Shown here in pieces: positions 17,091-24,539 of a stretch of 64,000 nt of DNA (position 1 is the first letter of the stretch; each line of letters opens with the position of its first letter). Under the pieces are notes generated by a model. That model had not been told where the DNA came from. It worked only from the letters and a program-made list of their open reading frames with translations, and searched no databases. The translations under genes were made by a program, and so were the position numbers. Origin of the DNA: Phaeobacter inhibens DSM 16374 (lineage in GTDB: Bacteria; Pseudomonadota; Alphaproteobacteria; Rhodobacterales; Rhodobacteraceae); the NCBI RefSeq assembly GCF_000473105.1, contig NZ_KI421498.1, forward strand, positions 1,116,001 through 1,180,000, written 5' to 3'.

Positions 17091-17732
17091 TTACTGGCGC
17101 TCAAGAAAGGTCTTCAGCTCCTTGCGCGGGAAGCCATTGCGGTGCGAGGAATAGACGAGGTCCAGTCCACCCTCCGCCAATGTGCGATCATACTGCTGCA
17201 TTTCATAGTCGCCGTTGGGGCCGATAAACATCGAAAACACCGTCAGCGTGTCCCCGATAATCCGCCCCCAGACATAAGGCTCTCCCTTCATCGGATCGAG
17301 CTGCACAGTATGCCCGAAGACATTCCGCTTCATCGCGGCGGCGAAAATATCAGCCCGTTCGGTTGGCTGAAATTCCACGTTGTAGGATTTGGTCTTGCGA
17401 CGCCCGTCCTTCTTTAAGGAGGTGGTGGTCCATTGAACATAAAAACCGTCATCACTGCTGGCGAGGGGACCGATCCGAACAGTCGCATCGCGCTGTTCCG
17501 TGCTGCCATCGGGATTGGGCACCACCAGCGACCCTTGATAGCGCCCGAAGAACGGGCGCACATCCGCCGCCATCGCCTGCCCCGCCAGCACGATGATCAT
17601 CAACAGCGCCAGAAACCCCGCCTGAACCTGCCACTGCAGCCGCGTCAGAGACAGCGTCCTGTCTCGCGCAGTGCGCTTATGCCTGCCCCTTGTCGCGGCC
17701 TGCTGTAGCAGTTTGGCTTGATATGTCAGCAC
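17091..17732 (-). CDS. Conserved hypothetical exported or membrane-anchored protein
   Basis: 213 residues. A basic N-terminal stretch is followed by a single hydrophobic segment (about 38-53, AGFLALLMIIVLAGQAMA) ending in AMAAD, which looks like a signal-peptidase site. The mature part is rich in beta strands (GRYQGSLVVP, ATVRIGPLAS, GFYVQWTTTSLKKDGR). No enzyme motif. The start is a GTG at 17732 with a poor ribosome site, and the true start may lie nearer the hydrophobic segment. It is divergent from fumC. Function unknown. Confidence 0.65.
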   Translation of the reverse strand: MLTYQAKLLQQAATRGRHKRTARDRTLSLTRLQWQVQAGFLALLMIIVLAGQAMAADVRPFFGRYQGSLVVPNPDGSTEQRDATVRIGPLASSDDGFYVQWTTTSLKKDGRRKTKSYNVEFQPTERADIFAAAMKRNVFGHTVQLDPMKGEPYVWGRIIGDTLTVFSMFIGPNGDYEMQQYDRTLAEGGLDLVYSSHRNGFPRKELKTFLERQ

Positions 17733-17947
17733 GGGCAGATCCTTTGGATTGTTGTCTGTCGCGGGTGTATCTGCGCTTAATCTAGCGGTCTTCTGACGTG
17801 GTGCAATAACTCATCCTGCAATGGCCCCTATACCTTGGGTTCGGAATGGCTATGCTGCGCGAAACTGCGCAATTGCCTCGTGACCCGGCCCGGGGTAGAC
17901 GGCATACCGACGCATACATTTAGTCATCATCAGACGGAGAGAGACTT

Positions 17948-19342
17948 ATGTCCGATACCCGCACCGAAACCGACAGCTTCGGTCCGCTTGAAGTCCCCGC
18001 CAACAAATACTGGGGCGCCCAGACCCAGCGGTCGATCATGAACTTCCCCATCGGTTGGGAAAAACAGCCCGTCGCCATCGTGCGCGCGCTGGGGGTGATC
18101 AAACAGGCCTGCGCCATGGCCAACAAGGCCTCGGGCAAGCTGGACGCCCGGATCGGCGATGCGGTTATTCAGGCCGCCGGCGAGGTGATCGAGGGCAAGT
18201 TTGACGACAACTTCCCGCTGGTGGTCTGGCAGACCGGGTCCGGCACCCAGTCCAACATGAACTCCAACGAGGTGATCGCCAACCGCGCGATTGAGATCCT
18301 CGGCGGCGTGATCGGCTCCAAGGACCCGGTACACCCGAACGATCACTGCAATATGGGTCAGTCCTCCAACGACACCTTCCCCACCGCCATGCATATTGCC
18401 ACAGCGATGATGGTGCGGGATGTGCTTGTGCCGGGCCTGACCAAGCTGGCCGAAGGGCTGGAAGCCAAAGCCGAGGCGTTCAAGGACATCATCAAAATCG
18501 GCCGCACCCATACGCAGGACGCGACCCCGCTGACGCTGGGCCAGGAGTTCGGCGGCTACGCGCATCAGATCCGTCAGGGTCTGGCGAGGGTCGAGGCTGC
18601 GATGCCCGGCATCTATGAGCTGGCACAGGGCGGCACTGCGGTTGGCACCGGTCTGAACACGCAAAAAGGCTGGGGCGAAACCGTCGCCGCCAATATGGCC
18701 GAAATCACCGGCCTGCCCTTTGTCACCGCGCCGAACAAGTTCGAGGCACTGGCCGCCCATGACGCGATGGTATTCCTGTCCGGCGCTTTAGCCACCATTG
18801 CGGGCAGCTGCTACAAGATCGCCAATGACATCCGCTTCCTCGGTTCCGGTCCTCGCTCGGGCCTGGGCGAGTTGATCCTGCCGGAGAACGAGCCTGGATC
18901 GTCGATCATGCCGGGCAAGGTGAACCCCACCCAGGCCGAGGCCCTTACCCAGGTTGCCGCCCATGTCATGGGCAATGATGCCGCGATCAAATTCGCAGGC
19001 TCGCAGGGTCATTTCGAACTGAACGTCTACAACCCGATGATGTCCTACAACCTGCTGCAGTCGATCCAGCTGTTGGGCGATGCGGCGGACAGCTTTACCG
19101 AGCGGATGCTGAACGGCATCCAGGCCAATGAGCCGCGCATCGACAAGCTGATGAAAGAGTCACTGATGCTCGTCACCGCGCTGGCGCCGACGATTGGCTA
19201 TGACAATGCCACCAAGGTCGCCAAGACTGCACATAAGAACGGCACCACCCTGAAGGAAGAGGCCATTGCGCTGGGGTTTGTGGATGAGGCGACATTTGAC
19301 GCCGTTGTCCGCCCCGAACAGATGATCGGCCCGAAAGACTGA
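17948..19342 (+). CDS. fumC: Class II fumarate hydratase
   Basis: 464 residues, standard length. The family signature [11 protein letters not shown] is present near residue 320, with [12 protein letters not shown] and [14 protein letters not shown] upstream, the latter two forming the substrate site. It converts fumarate to L-malate in the citric acid cycle as an iron-free, heat-stable tetramer. GGAGAGAG precedes ATG 17948. The stop overlaps the next ATG (TGATG), so at least the small downstream gene is co-translated. Confidence 0.97.
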   Translation: MSDTRTETDSFGPLEVPANKYWGAQTQRSIMNFPIGWEKQPVAIVRALGVIKQACAMANKASGKLDARIGDAVIQAAGEVIEGKFDDNFPLVVWQTGSGTQSNMNSNEVIANRAIEILGGVIGSKDPVHPNDHCNMGQSSNDTFPTAMHIATAMMVRDVLVPGLTKLAEGLEAKAEAFKDIIKIGRTHTQDATPLTLGQEFGGYAHQIRQGLARVEAAMPGIYELAQGGTAVGTGLNTQKGWGETVAANMAEITGLPFVTAPNKFEALAAHDAMVFLSGALATIAGSCYKIANDIRFLGSGPRSGLGELILPENEPGSSIMPGKVNPTQAEALTQVAAHVMGNDAAIKFAGSQGHFELNVYNPMMSYNLLQSIQLLGDAADSFTERMLNGIQANEPRIDKLMKESLMLVTALAPTIGYDNATKVAKTAHKNGTTLKEEAIALGFVDEATFDAVVRPEQMIGPKD

Positions 19343-19548
19343 TGGCTGGTTCCGGTTCAGGCCCGGTCAATCTGAACCGGTATCGCAAGGAAAAGGCGCG
19401 GGCTGAGAAGAAGGCCCGCGCCGACCAGAACGCCGTGACCTATGGCCGGACCAAGGCCGAGAAAGATCTGGACAAGGCCCGCAACGCGCAAGATGTGCGG
19501 CGACTGGATGGCACAAAACGCGACGATCCCAAGACCGACGATGACTAA
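19342..19548 (+). CDS. DUF4169-like small basic protein
   Basis: 68 residues, strongly charged. VNLNRYRKEKARAEKKARA followed by YGRTKAEKDLDKA and a short acidic tail is the pattern of the DUF4169 family found beside fumC in many Rhodobacteraceae. Probably helical, possibly nucleic-acid binding, but no function is established. Starts at the last base of the fumC stop. Confidence 0.75.
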   Translation: MAGSGSGPVNLNRYRKEKARAEKKARADQNAVTYGRTKAEKDLDKARNAQDVRRLDGTKRDDPKTDDD

Positions 19549-19759
19549 TCGCCCACGGAAACACTCGCTTACGCTGCGCGGTCACCGCACCTCGGTGTCG
19601 CTGGAGGATGAGTTCTGGCAGGCCTTCCGCGAGATCGCAGCAGAAGACAATCGCGCCATTAATGATCTGGCTGCTGAAATCGATGAAAATAGAGGCGTGG
19701 ACTGTGGTCTGGCCTCAGCCATTCGTCTGCATGTGCTGCGACGTTTAAGGTCGCGTTAG
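19541..19759 (+). CDS. Ribbon-helix-helix domain protein
   Basis: 72 residues from ATG 19541, overlapping the previous gene by 8 bp. A short strand region (KHSLTLRGHRTSVSLEDEFW) is followed by two helices (FREIAAEDNRAINDLAAEI and LASAIRLHVLRRL), the RHH_4 type of small DNA-binding dimer. Third gene of the fumC cluster. A regulatory role is likely but its target is unknown. Confidence 0.8.
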   Translation: MTNRPRKHSLTLRGHRTSVSLEDEFWQAFREIAAEDNRAINDLAAEIDENRGVDCGLASAIRLHVLRRLRSR

Positions 19760-19769
19760 CCACGGTTTG

Positions 19770-20009
19770 GCATCGTGGAAAGAGGCCTGCCCCTCCCTGC
19801 CTCACCGCGGATGCGTGGTTGCTGCAACTGTTCCAGTCGCAAGCGGCTGCAAAAGCGGTGTGGTGCGTCGCCAGAAGCGGGACATTGAACGACTGCTTGG
19901 CTGGGAGCGCTTTCGCCAAGAGTTGAACCATCGCGGTTTTCACGCAGTGGAAAATGCCGGACAGGTTGTGATCTTCTGCAATCAGGACGCGGTGCGCATC
20001 ATTCGGTGA
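19770..20009 (+). pseudogene. Frameshifted short conserved gene
   Basis: The end of this stretch reads VVRRQKRDIERLLGWERF and ENAGQVVIFCNQ in one frame. The sequence just before it makes better sense one frame over (DAWLLQLFQSQAAAK). The two halves join at the gcaaaagc run near 19850, where one added base would restore a single frame. Similar short proteins occur after fumC in relatives, where they are often labelled phosphoribosylanthranilate isomerase-like. No ATG start is seen in either frame. Either a true decay or a sequencing error at the A run; the homology is from memory. Confidence 0.4.
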
Positions 20010-20012
20010 TGC

Positions 20013-20057
20013 AAATTTCTGCGCAGAAATTTGCCCAGAAAATCTGAATTTTCTGGG
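20013..20057. terminator. Double hairpin between convergent genes
   Basis: A perfect 20-bp palindrome (AAATTTCTGC/GCAGAAATTT, 20013-20032) is followed by a 10-bp stem with a 4-base loop (20034-20043 with 20048-20057). It lies exactly between the end of a plus-strand gene and the stop of the minus-strand P450 gene, so it probably terminates transcription from both sides. There is no separate U run; the AT-rich stem arms supply it. Confidence 0.6.
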
Positions 20058-21488
20058 CTAGCGCGGGATGAGCCGCAACCAGATCCCGTTTTGTGACCGA
20101 ACTGTCAGATGCGCGACCGGAATCGGCTCCTGGCCCGCAACAGGTTCCACCCGAAACCGCTGCAGGATCATCGACAGGATCAACGGTCCTTCAATCATTG
20201 CGAAGCCAGCACCGGTACAGACACGCGGCCCCGCCGAAAACGGAATATAGGCCTCGCGCTGGCAGGTCTTGCCGTTTTCCGTCTGCCACCGCCCCGGATC
20301 AAACCCGTCCGGGTTTTCCCAGAGCCGTTCGTGACGGTGCAGGTGCCACGGGCTCAGCACTACCTGCGCGCCCTGTGGAAGGGTTCGACCGCGAAACTGC
20401 TGCGGGCAGCTGGCCTCGCGCACCATCATCGGCACCGGCGGGTAAAGGCGCAGCGCTTCGCGGAAGACATCACGACTGATGCGCAACCTGCCCGCTTCGG
20501 CAAACTGGTCCAGCGACAGCCCGGCGGCCTCCTTTGCGATTTTCTCCTGCCATTCGGGGGCCAGAGCCACCAGATAGAGCGCCCAGGCCAGAGCCGACGC
20601 GCTGGTCTCATGCCCGGCCAGAAAAAAGATCGCCACCTGATCAACCATCTCATCTGTCGTGAACAGCTCGCCAGTTTCGGGATCTTGCGTGGTCATGATC
20701 TTGGTGGCCAGATCATCCGGTGCATGGCCTGATGCGATGGCCTCCATGCGCTGTTGCGTAAGGTCCCTGATCAAGCCCCGGATCCGGGCCGCATTGCGCC
20801 GCGTGGCGGGCCGGTGAAAGCGGGGCACCCAACGTGGCAGCGGCACAAAGGCCGCGAGATTGAGGATAGGCTGCGCCTGCTGGTAGGCCCGAAAGCGATG
20901 AAAGACTTCCTGCGCCATATGATGCTCTATCGGGATCGAGAAGAGCGTGCGGAAGATCACATCCGCCGCCGCATGGGATGTCTCAGCCTCGATCTCGATC
21001 GGCGCGTCCGGTATCTCGTGCACCTGATCGCTGAGACGGGTAACAGCCGCCTCAGCGGCGGCGTGGATGGCCGGGTAGATCTGACGCAGCCGCCCCCCTT
21101 CAAAGGCGGGGTCGATGATCCGGCGCTGCCGCTTCCAGACCTCACCATTGGTGAGAAAGACCGAATTCCCAAGCAGAGGGCGCAGTCCCTCGCCAATGCG
21201 GTTCGATTTCGGGAACACCTCCGGGCGGTCTTTCAGAACCGTGCGAACCAGATCCGGTTGATTGACCAGAAAAGAGCGAAAGAAAGGCGTGCGAAACTCT
21301 GCCATCCAGGCACGATAAAGCTTGGCCGGCTGCGCCGACAGAAGATCCGCGCGAAACAGCCCCAGATAGCGCCAGAGCGAAACCCTGGCAGCGCGGGCCG
21401 CAGGCTTTGGCGGTATGATCGCGAGGCCTGCGACTGGCGCAACAGGCGCGCTGTTGGGATGGTCATCCGATTGCGGCAGATCAACCAT
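20058..21488 (-). CDS. Cytochrome P450
   Basis: 476 residues. The I-helix motif is AGHETS, the K-helix ExxR is in FREALRLYPP, and the haem loop FSAGPRVCTG places the axial Cys at 424. No N-terminal membrane anchor, so it is a soluble bacterial form. The long, CYP4/102-like character (WKRQRRIIDPAF, PPVPMMVREA) suggests a fatty-acid or similar lipophilic substrate. No ferredoxin or reductase is adjacent. ATG 21488 overlaps the stop of the upstream gene as TGATG, so the two are coupled. Confidence 0.92.
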   Translation of the reverse strand: MVDLPQSDDHPNSAPVAPVAGLAIIPPKPAARAARVSLWRYLGLFRADLLSAQPAKLYRAWMAEFRTPFFRSFLVNQPDLVRTVLKDRPEVFPKSNRIGEGLRPLLGNSVFLTNGEVWKRQRRIIDPAFEGGRLRQIYPAIHAAAEAAVTRLSDQVHEIPDAPIEIEAETSHAAADVIFRTLFSIPIEHHMAQEVFHRFRAYQQAQPILNLAAFVPLPRWVPRFHRPATRRNAARIRGLIRDLTQQRMEAIASGHAPDDLATKIMTTQDPETGELFTTDEMVDQVAIFFLAGHETSASALAWALYLVALAPEWQEKIAKEAAGLSLDQFAEAGRLRISRDVFREALRLYPPVPMMVREASCPQQFRGRTLPQGAQVVLSPWHLHRHERLWENPDGFDPGRWQTENGKTCQREAYIPFSAGPRVCTGAGFAMIEGPLILSMILQRFRVEPVAGQEPIPVAHLTVRSQNGIWLRLIPR

Positions 21489-22816
21489 CACCCACCAACC
21501 GAAGTATATTTGGACGCGGTCACATCAATGCGTGAGCGCGATGGGTTGCGGTTGCGATAGCGGCTTTCCAATGTGCGCGGCCCCGCCGTGATCTGGAAAT
21601 AGTCGTAGTCTCCGGGCTGATCAAAAGCGCAGAGATATTGAAAATGCAGCCGGAAGAAGCGCCAGCGCAGCGCCGCCCATCGTGCCGGGCTGAGGGTTTG
21701 GGTAAAGGCCGCCGAGACGACCAGCGGCCAGCGCTTTTGCGGTGGGGAAACTCCCGTGACCGCGACCGGATCACACAGCGCAAAGGCGCAGCCATCCCCC
21801 GGTGCGGTGACATCGACCCAGCAGATATCCCCCCGCCCGGAGAGGTCGCGCAGATCACGGCGCAGGCGATGCGCGTCAGGCAGGAAGGAGACCATCGGCA
21901 CCACCTGCCCCAGGCTCAGAAATCCCAGCACCGCATGGCGCGCCGCCAACCCGCTGCGCTGCACATCTGCCAGAACGCTGACACCGACATGCGCCCCGGA
22001 AGAATGCCCCACCACCAGCACCTCATCATAGTTGGGATCGCTGAGCGCCACGGCGATCTCACCTGCGAATTGGGCGATGCGCTGCTCCAGCTCGGGTGCA
22101 TAGGCACCGCGCAGGGCTGCGGAATGGGCATAATCATGCATCAGATAATAGGCAAAGAGACGACCATCCTGCCGCCGGAACCAGCGCAACAGCGCTGCTG
22201 CCGCGACCAGACCAGCCGCCCAAAACACCAACGCCGCCAGCCCAGTTCCCAAGGGAGAGCTCAGCCCAAGCCGGGTAACACCACCCTGCCCCAGACGCGC
22301 AATGACCAGCGCCAGGAGGAAGGCCAGAACCGCCTGTAGCAACAGCATTCCCACCGGGTATAGCGCAGCAATGACCGGCCCCTTGCGCAGCCACATCAGC
22401 CGTCGTAGCGTTCCGGTGGAAATATAGATCCAGGCGGTACGCACCATCTGCCAATAGGTCTCGGCAATGGATGGATCCATGCTGTCCTGCACGATGTCGG
22501 ACCAGACCAGCACATCAACATCGGTGTCGACCTCATGCCCCTCAATCTGCGCGTGGACCTGCCAGCCAAAGCCGCCTGCGCTATCCGTCTCCGTGGCGGT
22601 CTTGGGACGCGGCAGGAGAGACAACTGATAGCCGGAAATCTCGGCCTGCGCTGCGCCCTCGCTGCGGTACAGCTCCCGGTAGCGACGCGGCGGCATGGGA
22701 TCGTAGCCCGGAATATAGAACAGTTTGCGGCGCCGCACCGGCGGATCCTGCGGCGCGGCGCTTGGATCCGGGTGCGGCCTTCTGGCTGCGGATGTCTGGG
22801 TGGTCTGCTCTTGCAC
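21488..22816 (-). CDS. Membrane protein with alpha/beta-hydrolase-like domain
   Basis: 442 residues. The N-terminal region begins a hydrolase-like fold (KLFYIPGYDPMPPRRYRELY), is interrupted by two hydrophobic helices (about 150-205), and resumes with a lipase-type elbow VVGHSSGAHVG and a C-terminal domain. The acid and His are not certain. It is probably a membrane-bound esterase or lipase-like enzyme acting with the P450 encoded next to it. The start is a GTG at 22816 without a strong ribosome site. Confidence 0.7.
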   Translation of the reverse strand: MQEQTTQTSAARRPHPDPSAAPQDPPVRRRKLFYIPGYDPMPPRRYRELYRSEGAAQAEISGYQLSLLPRPKTATETDSAGGFGWQVHAQIEGHEVDTDVDVLVWSDIVQDSMDPSIAETYWQMVRTAWIYISTGTLRRLMWLRKGPVIAALYPVGMLLLQAVLAFLLALVIARLGQGGVTRLGLSSPLGTGLAALVFWAAGLVAAAALLRWFRRQDGRLFAYYLMHDYAHSAALRGAYAPELEQRIAQFAGEIAVALSDPNYDEVLVVGHSSGAHVGVSVLADVQRSGLAARHAVLGFLSLGQVVPMVSFLPDAHRLRRDLRDLSGRGDICWVDVTAPGDGCAFALCDPVAVTGVSPPQKRWPLVVSAAFTQTLSPARWAALRWRFFRLHFQYLCAFDQPGDYDYFQITAGPRTLESRYRNRNPSRSRIDVTASKYTSVGG

Positions 22817-22875
22817 GGATTGCGCGGCCCGATTTGCCTGTTGTTGTCTGCCCAGCTTAGCCGCGCTGCATCAAA

Positions 22876-22910
22876 AGCGTAAGCCCCGCCGGTTATCTGC
22901 CGAGCGGGGC
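22876..22910 (-). terminator. Hairpin terminator after ccdA
   Basis: Stem GCCCCGC (22883-22889) with GCGGGGC (22904-22910). Reading the minus strand, the stem is followed by TTACGCTTTTG, a weak T tract. It lies 38 bp past the ccdA stop. Confidence 0.6.
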
Positions 22911-22947
22911 GTAGGTTTGGTTCACAAGCCGTCCCGATACGCGCAGG

Positions 22948-23700
22948 TCAGCCGAGGGTCGCCAGTGCCGGGAAGGTCTCCAACAGCCAGAAAGAGAACT
23001 CAGAGAACAAGCCGGTGACCAGCATGAACCCGACAACAATCAGCAACCCGCCCATGAATTTTTCGATCACCCCCATGTAAGGCTTGATCCGGTTCATCAG
23101 CACCATTGAGCGGGTGAGGAAAATCGCTGCCAAGAGGAAGGGCACGCCCAACCCCAGCGCATAGATCCCAAGCAGCAATGTCCCGCGTGTCACAGACGCC
23201 TCTGTTGCGGCCAGCGACAGGATCGCGCCGAGCTGAGGGCCGATGCAAGGGGTCCAGCCAAAGGCAAACGCCAGGCCAAGAATATAGGCCCCAACCGCCG
23301 AGCCGCCGGACTGATCGGTTTCCATCCGCGCCTCACGGTCAAGCAGCGGAATACGGAACACGGAAAGGAAATGCAGCCCGAAGACAATCACAACAACGCC
23401 GGACACCTGCGCAAAAAGCTCCTGATTCTGCAGCACAAACGCCCCAAAGGCCGAGGCGGTGAAGCCCAGCAGCAGAAACACCGTGGACAAGCCCATGATG
23501 AAGAACAGCGCGGCCACAATGGCCTTGCGTCTGGCCCGTGCCGTTCCCTGTATCTCTCCAATGGAAACGCCGCTCATATAGGCCAGATAGGGTGGCACAA
23601 TAGGCAGGACACAGGGTGACAGAAAGCTGACCAATCCAGCCGTCAGCGCCACCAGCATGGCAGGGATCAGCCCTGCGTCGATGATTTCAATTCCAAACAT
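22948..23700 (-). CDS. ccdA: Cytochrome c biogenesis protein CcdA
   Basis: 250 residues with six membrane helices. The conserved Cys residues lie in LSPCVLPIVPPYLAYMSG (helix 1) and GWTPCIGPQLGAIL (helix 4), both followed by Pro as in the DsbD core. CcdA passes electrons from cytoplasmic thioredoxin across the membrane to thiol-disulphide proteins used in haem attachment. ATG 23700 has AGGG upstream and is preferred to a TTG two codons earlier. Probably transcribed alone. Confidence 0.92.
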   Translation of the reverse strand: MFGIEIIDAGLIPAMLVALTAGLVSFLSPCVLPIVPPYLAYMSGVSIGEIQGTARARRKAIVAALFFIMGLSTVFLLLGFTASAFGAFVLQNQELFAQVSGVVVIVFGLHFLSVFRIPLLDREARMETDQSGGSAVGAYILGLAFAFGWTPCIGPQLGAILSLAATEASVTRGTLLLGIYALGLGVPFLLAAIFLTRSMVLMNRIKPYMGVIEKFMGGLLIVVGFMLVTGLFSEFSFWLLETFPALATLG

Positions 23701-23766
23701 GCCCAACCCTTAGACCAGCCTCTGTCAAAGGTCACGGGGGGAGCTGGTCACAACCTTGTGGACAGG

Positions 23767-24027
23767 ATGAAACAACCGGATTATCTGCAAGGCATGACCG
23801 ACGAAAACGAGATCCTCGACGCCCTTGGGCTGCTCTGTCCTCTGCCTGTGCTGAAAGCACGTAAACGTCTGAAACCATTGGCCTCTGGCAGGGTTTTGGA
23901 GGTGCATGCCGATGACCCGGCTGCGGTGGTGGACATCCCGCATTTCTGCCATGAGGCTGGCCATGAGCTGTTGGAAATCCGCGACAATCCGCAGCATCAG
24001 ATCTATGTGATCCGCAAGGGTGGCTGA
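23767..24027 (+). CDS. tusA: TusA-family sulfurtransferase
   Basis: 86 residues. LGLLCPLPVLKARKRL holds the CPxP motif with the active Cys at about 24, and the C-terminal strand IYVIRKGG completes the two-layer fold. TusA-type proteins carry persulfide sulfur to tRNA thiolation, molybdopterin or other sulfur routes. The gene is divergent from ccdA and ends two bases before the convergent NTF2-like gene. ATGs at 23767 and 23794 are both possible starts. Confidence 0.85.
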   Translation: MKQPDYLQGMTDENEILDALGLLCPLPVLKARKRLKPLASGRVLEVHADDPAAVVDIPHFCHEAGHELLEIRDNPQHQIYVIRKGG

Positions 24028-24029
24028 GA

Positions 24030-24464
24030 TCAGGGGAGCGGGTTTGTCGCCCCTTCCGGCAGGGCTTCGGTGTCCTGACTGAAGATATTGATCCAGCCGC
24101 CATCCTGACGCTGCCAGATCGAGCTGACATACATTGCGGCGCCTTTGACCTCCCCCTCTGTCTGCCCCGGACGGGTGTAGGTGGCGCGATACGCCAGCAG
24201 TGCTGTCTCGGGGCCAAGCGGCAGGACACGCGCATCCGCGATGCTGAATTCTGCCACCGTCGGTCCCTGTTCAAGCTGCTCGGTATGATCGTCCCGCCCG
24301 GCAAAGCCGCTTGGATAGACGCCCAGAAACTGCGGATGCAATGCGGCCCGGTCAGCCGCGATATCGCCCTGTTGCAATGCGGTCCAGACGGCGGTTTCTG
24401 CGGCTAGAAGCTCCCGCAGCAGTGTCTTTGTCCTGGTGGTTTCTGCCTGCATGTCGGTGTTCAT
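24030..24464 (-). CDS. DUF4440/SnoaL-like NTF2-fold protein
   Basis: 144 residues from ATG 24464, chosen for a GAGG six bases upstream; longer frames to 24497 lack a site. An N-terminal helix (LLAAETAVWTALQQGD) and the strands HPQFLGVYPSGFAG, LLAYRATYT and MYVSSIWQRQDGGWINIFSQDT match calcium/calmodulin-kinase-II association-domain-like DUF4440 proteins. Ligand and function unknown. Confidence 0.7.
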   Translation of the reverse strand: MNTDMQAETTRTKTLLRELLAAETAVWTALQQGDIAADRAALHPQFLGVYPSGFAGRDDHTEQLEQGPTVAEFSIADARVLPLGPETALLAYRATYTRPGQTEGEVKGAAMYVSSIWQRQDGGWINIFSQDTEALPEGATNPLP

Positions 24465-24498
24465 GGCGGTCCTCATAGCGATCCGGGATCCTGACATG

Positions 24499-24526
24499 AA
24501 AAAGGCGGGCCAGATGCCCGCCTTTT
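24499..24526. terminator. Bidirectional terminator downstream of rne
   Basis: AAAA then GGCGGGC (24504-24510), a 5-base loop, GCCCGCC (24516-24522) and TTTT. It works for rne on the minus strand (T run on that strand from the AAAA). Confidence 0.85.
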
Positions 24527-24539
24527 CACTCTTTTACGA

